Shown here: positions 1 through 5,724 of the stretch, piece by piece
How the letters are laid out: each line of letters begins with the position of its first letter
How positions within the stretch are numbered: the stretch's first letter is position 1
NCBI GenBank assembly: GCA_903922745.1
Contig: CAIXVA010000070.1
Location: forward strand, 1 to 5,724
From: an uncultured Actinomycetes bacterium
GTDB lineage: Bacteria > Actinomycetota > Actinomycetes > Nanopelagicales > Nanopelagicaceae
DNA length: 5,724 nt
Direction: 5' to 3'
Translations under genes and position numbers: made by a program
The notes under the pieces: generated by a model
Databases searched by the model: none
The model's input: only the letters and a program-made list of their open reading frames with translations
Told to the model about the DNA's origin: nothing

Positions 1-326
<326 letters not shown>

Positions 327-614
327 TTACTTCTCGATTACAGCGAGAATGTCGCGAGCTGAAAGAACAAGTAGATCTTCTCCACCGTGCTTGATTTCAG
401 TTCCGCCGTACTTGCTGTAAAGAACTACATCTCCAACTTTGACATCCATTGGAACGCGTACGCCATCATCAAAGCGACCTGGGCCTACTGCGATAACAGT
501 GCCTTCCTGTGGCTTCTCTTTTGCTGTATCTGGGATAACAAGACCTGATGCTGTTGTTGTCTCAGCCTCGTTTGTCTTGATAACGATGCGGTCTTCTAGT
601 GGCTTTACTGCCAT
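327..614 (-). CDS. groES: Co-chaperonin GroES (Hsp10)
   Basis: This is the seven-subunit lid of the GroEL chamber. At 95 residues it has normal family length. Visible are the N-terminal [13 protein letters not shown] strand (1-13), the mobile loop around residues 16-36 carrying the hydrophobic LVI tripeptide (25-27) that docks onto the GroEL apical domain, the VIAVGPG segment (40-46), [15 protein letters not shown] (61-75) and the [16 protein letters not shown]-terminus. The start is set by a good Shine-Dalgarno, AAGGAGT on the minus strand at 621-627, seven bases before the ATG. It is the first gene of a groES-groEL operon, 109 bases downstream of tsaD. A sigma-70-type promoter and a CIRCE-like operator lie in that gap, so heat-shock control by HrcA is expected. 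All family hallmarks are present and nothing looks broken. Confidence 0.98.
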   Translation of the reverse strand: MAVKPLEDRIVIKTNEAETTTASGLVIPDTAKEKPQEGTVIAVGPGRFDDGVRVPMDVKVGDVVLYSKYGGTEIKHGGEDLLVLSARDILAVIEK

Positions 615-620
615 GGTGTG

Positions 621-627
621 ACTCCTT
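621..627 (-). promoter_or_regulatory. groES ribosome binding site
   Basis: The minus strand reads AAGGAGT, a strong match to the anti-Shine-Dalgarno, with seven bases before the ATG at 614-612. It is the strongest ribosome binding site in the window. This fits an abundantly made chaperonin and contrasts with the weak or absent sites of the translationally coupled genes upstream. Confidence 0.85.
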
Positions 628-654
628 TTGTTCTGTTTCCTCGTGCGACCTGAA

Positions 655-681
655 TTAGCAGACTCGGGTCGTGAGTGCTAA
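655..681 (-). promoter_or_regulatory. CIRCE-like operator (HrcA binding site) of groES-groEL
   Basis: A 9-9-9 inverted repeat. On the minus strand the upstream arm is TTAGCACTC, a perfect CIRCE half-site, and the downstream arm is GTCTGCTAA instead of GAGTGCTAA, so it has two mismatches. The 9-base spacer length is exactly that of CIRCE. CIRCE is the known operator of the heat-shock repressor HrcA and typically precedes groES-groEL. Here it starts five bases after the proposed -10 box, so it would cover the likely transcription start and the beginning of the leader, as expected for a repressor site. hrcA itself is not in the window. I see no convincing HAIR element (HspR site) nearby. Confidence 0.85.
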
Positions 682-686
682 CGCAA

Positions 687-715
687 ACTCTAGGCGGGCT
701 AATCCCTCACAGCAA
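687..715 (-). promoter_or_regulatory. Predicted sigma-70-type promoter of groES-groEL
   Basis: On the minus strand a -35-like TTGCTG (715-710) is followed after 17 bases by a -10-like TAGAGT (692-687). The TTG of the -35 and the TA and final T of the -10 match the main sigma-factor consensus, and the 17-base spacing is optimal. Transcription would start near 680, at the edge of the CIRCE-like operator, leaving a leader of about 66 bases. The position just before the operator and just after tsaD supports the call. The hexamers themselves are imperfect, so this is a prediction from spacing and context. Confidence 0.6.
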
Positions 716-726
716 ATCAGGGATTA
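700..726. repeat. Perfect 8-bp inverted repeat at the tsaD stop and groES -35
   Basis: TAATCCCT at 700-707 and AGGGATTA at 719-726 are perfect inverted copies separated by 11 bases. The right arm holds the tsaD stop codon (724-726), the loop holds the proposed -35 hexamer of groES (710-715), and the left arm lies in the promoter spacer. In RNA from the minus strand it would form an 8-bp stem, but no T-run follows on either strand, so it is not a standard intrinsic terminator. It could be a weak attenuator or transcript-end hairpin, a protein binding site bracketing the -35 box, or chance. Confidence 0.55.
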
Positions 727-1755
727 CAGGCTTATAGTGGTGACAGGCAGGCTGGAATCAGCGTCAAAGGCCACTGGGCTGGGCGTGCGGCCCGCAGAAA
801 CCATCAATGAGCCCAGGGCGGCGACCATAGCCCCGTTGTCGGTGCATAGCCCTGGACTTGGGACCCGAAGCTGGATCCCCGCCTTGTCGCACCGCTCCTG
901 GGCAACAGCTCGAAGCCGTGAGTTTGCGGCAACCCCGCCTGCAATAACAAGTGAATTAATCCCCGTTTGTTTGCAGGCAGCAACAGATTTTAAAAGTAGA
1001 ACATCAACGATCGCTTCTTGAAACGATGCAGCAACATCACCCTTTTTGTAATCAGGAGTTGCCTCCAAATATCTGGCAACAGCTGTTTTCAATCCAGAGA
1101 ATGAAAAATCAAATGGACGTATTTGCCAGTCATTAGAAGTTGTTAGACCTCGTGGAAAATCAATAGCAGTTGAACTGCCCTCGTGTGACAACGAGTCAAT
1201 GGCAGGACCACCCGGAAAGCCTAACTTCATGACACGAGCAATTTTATCAAACGCTTCACCTGCAGCATCATCCATAGTCTCACCAAGTTTTGTGATTGAT
1301 CCGGTGATGTCTTCTACTTGCAATAGCGATGAGTGTCCACCACTAACTAGTAAAGCAATCGTTGGATCTAATGGATTGGTATGAGTTAAGGAATCAACAC
1401 TCACATGTGCCGCTAAATGGTTAACGGCATAAATTGGTTTGTTCAAACCAAGTGCAAGACCTGCTGCAGATCCAACACCGACGAGAAGTGCACCAACTAA
1501 TCCTGGTCCACCAGTGACAGCAACTGCATCAATATCTTTCAATGATAGCTTGGAATCTTTGAGTGCCTGATGCAAGGTTGGAATCATTGCTTCAAGATGG
1601 GCACGACTAGCAATTTCAGGAACTACACCCCCAAAGCGAGCATGTTCTTCAACGCTAGATGCAATCACATTGGCCAATAATGTGCGACCACGGACAATGC
1701 CCACGGCTGTCTCATCGCAGGATGTTTCAATTCCTAAAACAATTGGCTCGCTCAT
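724..1755 (-). CDS. tsaD: tRNA N6-adenosine threonylcarbamoyltransferase TsaD (Gcp/Kae1/Qri7 family)
   Basis: TsaD transfers the threonylcarbamoyl group from threonylcarbamoyl-AMP to A37 of ANN-decoding tRNAs, giving t6A, in the cytosol together with TsaB and TsaE. The 343 residues fit the family (about 337 in E. coli). The ASKHA fold starts with [10 protein letters not shown] (7-16). The metal-binding pair is H113 and H117 in NHLAAH, and the third metal ligand is D306 in CTDNGAMVA. Also visible are SGGHSSL (138-144), [10 protein letters not shown] (162-171) and the nucleotide-binding [10 protein letters not shown] (273-282). The ATG overlaps the rimI stop by four bases (ATGA), and GGAG at 1764-1761 on the minus strand sits five bases upstream. 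It is the last gene of the block before the groES promoter. Oddly, its last 60 or so codons are strongly GC-rich, with codons such as CGG, GAG, GCC and GGG, unlike the AT-leaning codons before them. The reading frame and motifs stay intact, so it should be functional. Confidence 0.97.
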   Translation of the reverse strand: MSEPIVLGIETSCDETAVGIVRGRTLLANVIASSVEEHARFGGVVPEIASRAHLEAMIPTLHQALKDSKLSLKDIDAVAVTGGPGLVGALLVGVGSAAGLALGLNKPIYAVNHLAAHVSVDSLTHTNPLDPTIALLVSGGHSSLLQVEDITGSITKLGETMDDAAGEAFDKIARVMKLGFPGGPAIDSLSHEGSSTAIDFPRGLTTSNDWQIRPFDFSFSGLKTAVARYLEATPDYKKGDVAASFQEAIVDVLLLKSVAACKQTGINSLVIAGGVAANSRLRAVAQERCDKAGIQLRVPSPGLCTDNGAMVAALGSLMVSAGRTPSPVAFDADSSLPVTTISL

Positions 1756-2198
1756 GAGAGCTCCAATCGCATTACTTGGGCATCAAGGCCAGCACCAAAA
1801 TAATCCTTACGCACATTGAGCTTGGAATACCCCAATGATTCATAAAGACCTATCGCATCAGTGTTATCTGTCTTGACCTCAAGCATCATTGCTGTTGACC
1901 CTTGAGTATTAGCCCAGTCGGTAATCAAAGCCATTAGCGCTTTAGCAATACCTTTTCCTCGATGCGAAGGCACAACGCCGACAGTTAAAACATCTGCTTC
2001 AGCCTCACCTGGTGCAAAAACCCCCGCATATCCAACGATGTTCTCAGCCTGATCAAGGGCAACAACAAAGTGACGAGTTGGGCTTGAAAACTCTTCTTTG
2101 TATTGGGAAGCAGACCACGGAGAATATGGAAACAACTCTTTGTCTAGTGAAACAAATACAGGAAGATCAAAGGCATTAGCCTCGCGATAAGTAATCAT
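1752..2198 (-). CDS. rimI: Ribosomal protein S18-alanine N-acetyltransferase RimI (GNAT family)
   Basis: This is a GNAT acetyltransferase that, in the RimI family, acetylates the N-terminal alanine of ribosomal protein S18 using acetyl-CoA. The 148 residues match the E. coli length. The acetyl-CoA pyrophosphate loop is [10 protein letters not shown] (79-88, motif R-G-K-G-I-A), preceded by the strand VLTVGVVP (70-77). The C-terminal signature [19 protein letters not shown] (106-124) carries E107 and Y119, which correspond to the catalytic E103 and Y115 of E. coli RimI. The ATG overlaps the tsaB stop by four bases (ATGA), and no clear Shine-Dalgarno precedes it, so translation is probably coupled to tsaB. 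Its position between tsaB and tsaD is typical of actinobacteria. The substrate is inferred from family and context; actinobacterial RimI may be broader in specificity. Confidence 0.93.
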   Translation of the reverse strand: MITYREANAFDLPVFVSLDKELFPYSPWSASQYKEEFSSPTRHFVVALDQAENIVGYAGVFAPGEAEADVLTVGVVPSHRGKGIAKALMALITDWANTQGSTAMMLEVKTDNTDAIGLYESLGYSKLNVRKDYFGAGLDAQVMRLELS

Positions 2199-2731
2199 GG
2201 ACGATCTGCCGTTGCTACTGCATCTGGTCTGCGCAGATAAATTGGCTCTGTAATGTTTCCTGGCAACTTAACTAAAGCCTGCAAGTCTGGAAATAGATCT
2301 GTATGTAATGGTGCACCTGACACATCTGCTGGAAAATTAACAGCAGGGTCCCCTACCCGCACGCCATCTGTGTAACGGGCCCAATAAACCTCTTTGCGTC
2401 TCGCATCAACAGTGATAATGAAATCCTTCTCAGCTACCTGTGCAGCTATAGCATCTAACGAACAAACGCCACGGACCGGTATCTCGCGAGCTAGTGCAAA
2501 ACTTTGCGCAAAGGCTATGCCAACTCTTAATCCTGTATATGGCCCAGGGCCCATTCCAACTACAACTTCATCGACTTCACTGATTGCTAACGCCTCTTGA
2601 ACGAGCGCAGGAAGAGAAGGACCATGTGCGGTTGCACCATCTCGGTGCCCACTAAACACAACTCTGTCACCATCAATGATTGCTACTGATGTGCGCGATG
2701 TTGACGTATCAATTGCCAGGACTTTACTCAT
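2195..2731 (-). CDS. tsaB: t6A biosynthesis protein TsaB (YeaZ family)
   Basis: TsaB is the non-catalytic partner that forms a heterodimer with TsaD and, with TsaE, is needed for tRNA t6A37 synthesis. It has an ASKHA fold like TsaD but lacks the metal site. Visible are VLAIDTSTSRTSVAI (4-18), the hallmark GMGPGPYTGLRVG (59-71), ITVDARRKEVYWARY (106-120) and a C-terminal PIYLRRPDA (163-171). At 178 residues it is shorter than E. coli TsaB (231) and, as I recall, M. tuberculosis TsaB (about 211). The region between the DARRKEVYW and YLRR motifs is compact, but both end motifs are kept, so it looks streamlined rather than truncated. The ATG overlaps the tsaE stop by four bases and no clear Shine-Dalgarno is seen; the stop overlaps the rimI ATG in the same way. 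Confidence 0.95.
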   Translation of the reverse strand: MSKVLAIDTSTSRTSVAIIDGDRVVFSGHRDGATAHGPSLPALVQEALAISEVDEVVVGMGPGPYTGLRVGIAFAQSFALAREIPVRGVCSLDAIAAQVAEKDFIITVDARRKEVYWARYTDGVRVGDPAVNFPADVSGAPLHTDLFPDLQALVKLPGNITEPIYLRRPDAVATADRP

Positions 2732-3162
2732 AGAGAAAACCCAACCCAGCGAGGTCCAACTGGTGTGATCTCAACTTTTCTAACTTCATTACTTCGATCA
2801 ATCGTGATCTCTAGACGATCTTCGCTGAGGCGCGCAGACTCTGCCCCGCCCCATTCAATTAGTGTGATCGACCCAGCGATATCAAGATCTAAATCATCAA
2901 GATAAAGATTGGGATTTTCAGAATCAATTAAGCGATATGCATCAACATGAATGAAAGGCACGGCAGCTTTGTGAACTCGTGAAATAACAAAGGTGGGTGA
3001 AGTAATTCCTGTAATTCCAAGACCTGCTCCCACACCTTGTGCCAATACTGTTTTGCCTGCACCCAGTGGGCCGTTTACCAGGACAAGATCTCCAGCACGC
3101 AAATGGACTGAAAGCTTTTCACCTAACTGATGCATTTCATCAGCGGTTGCAATTGTGATCAC
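2728..3162 (-). CDS. tsaE: t6A biosynthesis ATPase TsaE (YjeE family)
   Basis: TsaE is a P-loop ATPase that binds the TsaB-TsaD complex and supports repeated cycles of t6A37 formation on tRNA. The 144 residues are close to the family norm. The Walker A is GPLGAGKT (31-38), the switch-like SPTFVI lies at 55-60, the Walker B-like HVDAYRL at 72-78 contains D74, and LIEWGG (101-106) carries the conserved E103-W104. The chosen start is GTG at 3162, nine bases after the aacS TAG stop, with only a weak AGG-type ribosome site. The next in-frame ATG (codon 10, at 3135) would remove the first beta strand, which aligns with other TsaE N-termini, so GTG is preferred. It heads the conserved tsaE-tsaB-rimI-tsaD set. 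In many actinobacteria alr (alanine racemase) precedes tsaE; here aacS does. Confidence 0.95.
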   Translation of the reverse strand: MITIATADEMHQLGEKLSVHLRAGDLVLVNGPLGAGKTVLAQGVGAGLGITGITSPTFVISRVHKAAVPFIHVDAYRLIDSENPNLYLDDLDLDIAGSITLIEWGGAESARLSEDRLEITIDRSNEVRKVEITPVGPRWVGFSL

Positions 3163-3171
3163 TGGCCTAGC

Positions 3172-5049
3172 CTAAGGCACCAGTACTTTGAACCAATCCA
3201 AGGAATCAGGGTTAGCCAGAGCGTCGCGATTTCGTACTACCCGGCCGTTGATCACATCAGTAACGGCAAGTTCTACCAACTTGTTTGATTTGGTTCGAGG
3301 AAGTTCAGGGGCCACAACAATTAAATCCGGAACATGGCGTGGACTTGCTTGGGTTCGAAGTGCAACCTTAATTTCCTTCTCAACAGTTTCGTTGAATTCT
3401 TGACCTGCTTTTACAACAACGAACAAAATTACGCGGGTGTCATTCTCCCAATCCTGAGAAACAGCCATCGCTTCTTGAACTTGTGGGAATGTCTCAACAA
3501 CGCGGTATATCTCGGCCGTGCCAATTCGGACACCTTTTGAATTTAACGTGGCATCGCTTCGACCAAATAAAGTAAAGCCTCCTGTTGCAGATTTAGAAGC
3601 AAAGTCTCCATGTGTCCAGACTCCAGGAAAACCTTCAAAGTATGCAGCCTTGTATTTTTCATCATCTTTGTCATTCCAAAATCCAATTGGCTTAGATGGA
3701 AATGGCACGGTGCAAACAAGTTCTCCCTTTTCATCAACTGCAGCACTATTGCCTTGAGCATCATAAACATCTGTTGCCATTCCAAGACATGGACCTTGTA
3801 GCTCTCCGCGATAAACAGGCTGTGTTGGAACACCTGCTAAGAAGCACCCACAAATATCTGTTCCACCCGACATAGATGCAAGGTGCACATCAGACTTAAT
3901 TGATGAATAAACGTAGTCAAAACTTTCAGGTGACAATACTGAACCAGTTGAACCAATTGTTCTTACTGTAAAAAGGTCATGAGTTACAGCAGGCTTTAAT
4001 CCCTCTTTATTTGCCGAGTCAATGAACTTTGCTGACACACCAAAGAAATCCAACTTTTCATTCTGGGCGATATCGAAAAGGATTGTTGGCGTAGGTGCCA
4101 TTGGTGCCCCATCAAATAAGACAATTGTCGCTCCGCGGCCAAGTGCCATAAGCAGCCAGTTCCACATCATCCAGCCGCACGTTGTAAAGAAAAAGACATT
4201 GTTGCCTTTTGAGATATCAAATTGATACAACATCTCTGCTTGTGCTTTTAACATCACTCCGGCGCCACTGTGCGTGATGCACTTTGGCTTACCTGTAGTG
4301 CCGGATGAGAATAAGACGAAACCTGGATGATTAAAAGGTAATTGCTCATAGCTTGCAGGAGTGCCAATAAATGGTTTGATCCATTCTTGGAATTGGCTAA
4401 TGCGAACTGTTATTTTAAGAGTTGGCAACAGCTTTTCGATTTCTGCAGACTTCTCTGCGCAATCAAAATACTTACCGTTGTACTGATAACCATCTGCTAC
4501 TAATAAAATCATTGGCTCTACTTGACCAAAGCGATCTTCGACAGCGTGTGGAGCGAAGTCTGGTGAAGCAGTTGAAACGACTGCGCCAATACTAAGAGCG
4601 CCTAGAGCATAAATTACAGATTCGGTGACATTAGGAACCCAAGCGACAACACGATCACCGACGCCGACGCCTTCTGATCGCATCGCGGCAGCAGTGGCTG
4701 CCACCTTAACTCGAAGTTCTGACCAAGTGATTTCTGTCCGGGTTCCATCTTCTAGAATAGAAACGATGGCAACAACTTTGTCATCTCCTTTTGACAAGAG
4801 ATTTTCTGCAACATTCAATCGAGCTTCTACAAAAAACTCTGACGAGATGAAGTCGCTGCCTTGACGGTAAAACCGTGAGCCCTTAGTACCAATAATTTCA
4901 TTGTCATCCCAAGCACGAGACCAAAATTCTCCAGGATTATTAATACTCCAGGAATGTAATTGCGAGTAAGTACTAAACCCTAGGTCACTTTGTAGTTTTT
5001 CTATTGCCGAGTCACCGGTTAGCTCAGGTTCCCAGAGTTTTTGATTCAT
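3172..5049 (-). CDS. aacS: Acetoacetyl-CoA synthetase (acetoacetate-CoA ligase)
   Basis: This cytosolic adenylate-forming enzyme converts acetoacetate, ATP and CoA to acetoacetyl-CoA, AMP and diphosphate. The 625 residues are near the family size of about 650. An N-terminal acyl-CoA-synthetase cap (about 1-80, with LHSWSINNPGEFW at 31-43) is followed by the large adenylation domain. Motifs in order are FSSGTTGKPK (247-256), GSTGS (366-370), SGGTDICGCF (394-403) followed by the PVYRGELQGP segment (411-420) that resembles acetoacetyl- rather than acetyl-CoA synthetases, THGDF (479-483) and GRSDATLNSKGVRIG (496-510). The C-terminal lid carries the adenylation lysine, K590, in PRTKSNK, where many relatives have SGK. 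The ATG overlaps the livM stop by four bases (ATGA) with no clear Shine-Dalgarno, so it is probably coupled to livM. Acetoacetate is an end product of leucine breakdown, which fits a branched-chain permease next door. A related short acyl-acid ligase activity is the main alternative. Confidence 0.88.
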   Translation of the reverse strand: MNQKLWEPELTGDSAIEKLQSDLGFSTYSQLHSWSINNPGEFWSRAWDDNEIIGTKGSRFYRQGSDFISSEFFVEARLNVAENLLSKGDDKVVAIVSILEDGTRTEITWSELRVKVAATAAAMRSEGVGVGDRVVAWVPNVTESVIYALGALSIGAVVSTASPDFAPHAVEDRFGQVEPMILLVADGYQYNGKYFDCAEKSAEIEKLLPTLKITVRISQFQEWIKPFIGTPASYEQLPFNHPGFVLFSSGTTGKPKCITHSGAGVMLKAQAEMLYQFDISKGNNVFFFTTCGWMMWNWLLMALGRGATIVLFDGAPMAPTPTILFDIAQNEKLDFFGVSAKFIDSANKEGLKPAVTHDLFTVRTIGSTGSVLSPESFDYVYSSIKSDVHLASMSGGTDICGCFLAGVPTQPVYRGELQGPCLGMATDVYDAQGNSAAVDEKGELVCTVPFPSKPIGFWNDKDDEKYKAAYFEGFPGVWTHGDFASKSATGGFTLFGRSDATLNSKGVRIGTAEIYRVVETFPQVQEAMAVSQDWENDTRVILFVVVKAGQEFNETVEKEIKVALRTQASPRHVPDLIVVAPELPRTKSNKLVELAVTDVINGRVVRNRDALANPDSLDWFKVLVP

Positions 5050-5724
5050 GATGATTTACGAGTCAGTGCCCTCAACCGAAGTCGATAGTAAGCACCTGAC
5101 AAGCCGCCCGGTGAAAACATCACGATAAAAATGAAAATTAGCCCCAAGAGCAATGCAGGTTCTGCGATTGGTCCACCAATCCACTTCGGAATTGATTTGA
5201 AAGATTCTTGCTGCGTTAAATCCTGCATACGAGTCGATGCAAATGAGTAGAAAATTCCACCTAACACAGCGCCCCAACGAGTTACAGCACCGCCAATTAC
5301 CACCATGAGTAAGAGGGCAATTGTTACACCAGATTCGGCAAATCGTGGCGCAGCGCTTCCCGCAGCTATTAACATTACAAATCCCAGCATCGCTGCAAGT
5401 GCTGCACTAATAACAAAGGCTAAAAGTTTGAAATGTTGTGTATTAAGTCCCAAAACCTGAACTCGCTGTTCATTGTCACGTAATGCGGAGAAAACACGTC
5501 CGGCAGAGCTTTCTGTAACCCACCAAATAACGACATAAGTAAATATCAAAGCGGCAAGTGCTAACCAATAAATGTACTTGGTATTAATAACACCGATCCA
5601 AATTTGCGGAATATTGTCGGCATTCAGCGCAATTCCATTTTCGCCACCAGTTAAGTTGAAGAAATTACGATTAACGATTTCGTGCCCGGCTTCGCCAAAT
5701 GCCAATGTCACCATTGCAAATGTA
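5046..5724 (-). CDS. livM: Branched-chain amino acid ABC transporter permease LivM, 5' end outside window
   Basis: This is an inner-membrane permease of the HAAT (Liv) ABC family, which with LivH, the ATPases LivF and LivG and a binding protein imports leucine, isoleucine and valine, or in some members urea or other amides. The frame stays open to the window edge, reading TFA before the first methionine. That matches the LivM core motif YFAM-TLAF, so the ATG at 5714 is internal and the true start lies outside. From that methionine 222 residues are visible. They include LTGGENGI (21-28), hydrophobic segments at about 47-66, 96-118, 129-160 and 184-202, the cytoplasmic ATPase-coupling loop GRVFSALRDNEQRVQVLG (72-89), and the closing FSPGGLSG (200-207). 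The TGA overlaps the aacS ATG by four bases. Substrate cannot be fixed from the permease alone. The other Liv components are not in the window and may lie upstream. Confidence 0.92.
   Translation of the reverse strand, partial: TFAMVTLAFGEAGHEIVNRNFFNLTGGENGIALNADNIPQIWIGVINTKYIYWLALAALIFTYVVIWWVTESSAGRVFSALRDNEQRVQVLGLNTQHFKLLAFVISAALAAMLGFVMLIAAGSAAPRFAESGVTIALLLMVVIGGAVTRWGAVLGGIFYSFASTRMQDLTQQESFKSIPKWIGGPIAEPALLLGLIFIFIVMFSPGGLSGAYYRLRLRALTRKSS

Noticed and set aside
700..726. Intrinsic terminator after tsaD
   Set aside because: The hairpin arms are perfect but there is no T-run on either side, and the stem overlaps the groES promoter; it is kept only as an inverted repeat.
671..1021. 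Plus-strand open frame of 116 codons starting in the CIRCE-like site
   Set aside because: It lies antisense to the conserved tsaD 3' end, starts inside the operator, has no ribosome site and resembles no family I know. The GC-rich tract reduces stop codons and explains its length.
3133..3135. ATG at codon 10 as an alternative tsaE start
   Set aside because: It would remove the first beta strand (MITIATADE), which aligns with the N-termini of other TsaE proteins; the upstream GTG fits better.
3543..3833. Minus-strand open frame of 96 codons in another frame of aacS
   Set aside because: It is fully inside aacS, whose frame here encodes conserved adenylation motifs; the alternate product shows no recognisable features.
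5056..5277. Minus-strand open frame of 73 codons overlapping livM
   Set aside because: It is a shadow of the livM frame, which encodes the last membrane segments and the FSPGGLSG signature.
5712..5714. ATG as the true start of livM
   Set aside because: The frame is open upstream to the window edge and the preceding residues TFA extend the conserved LivM core motif, so this methionine is internal.

Overview
This window looks like a piece of a low-to-mid GC actinobacterial chromosome. The gene order tsaE-tsaB-rimI-tsaD-groES-groEL is the order I know from actinobacteria such as Mycobacterium tuberculosis (Rv3422c to Rv3417c), and the visible GroEL N-terminus reads like actinobacterial GroEL. 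Hand counts give about 43% GC in a typical stretch (52 of 120 at 961-1080), much lower than most cultured actinobacteria. That fits streamlined aquatic actinobacteria such as the freshwater acI / Nanopelagicales group. The lineage is an inference, not a demonstrated assignment.

All eight genes are on the minus strand, so transcription runs from high to low coordinates. In transcription order: the C-terminal two-thirds or so of a LivM-type branched-chain amino acid ABC permease (cut by the right edge); acetoacetyl-CoA synthetase; tsaE; tsaB; rimI; tsaD; a 109-base gap with a promoter and a CIRCE-like HrcA operator; groES; and the first 108 codons of groEL (cut by the left edge). There is no gene-free stretch above 300 bases. 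I see no mobile element, CRISPR array, tRNA or rRNA.

The genes form two transcriptional blocks. The first, livM-aacS-tsaE-tsaB-rimI-tsaD, is packed with four 4-base ATGA stop/start overlaps and one 9-base gap, so it is probably one translationally coupled operon. Its upstream half handles import of branched-chain amino acids (or related substrates) and activation of acetoacetate, a leucine breakdown product. Its downstream half makes the TsaB-TsaD-TsaE machinery for the t6A37 tRNA modification (TsaC is not here) plus the ribosomal-protein acetyltransferase RimI. The second block, groES-groEL, has its own heat-shock-type promoter and operator and makes the GroEL/GroES folding chamber.

I do not see an undescribed biological system. 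The observations most worth checking are an abrupt GC-rich tract in the 3' end of tsaD (about 67% GC at 781-940) that suggests a recombined segment, an inverted repeat bracketing the groES -35 box and containing the tsaD stop codon, and the livM-aacS pair directly upstream of the t6A genes.
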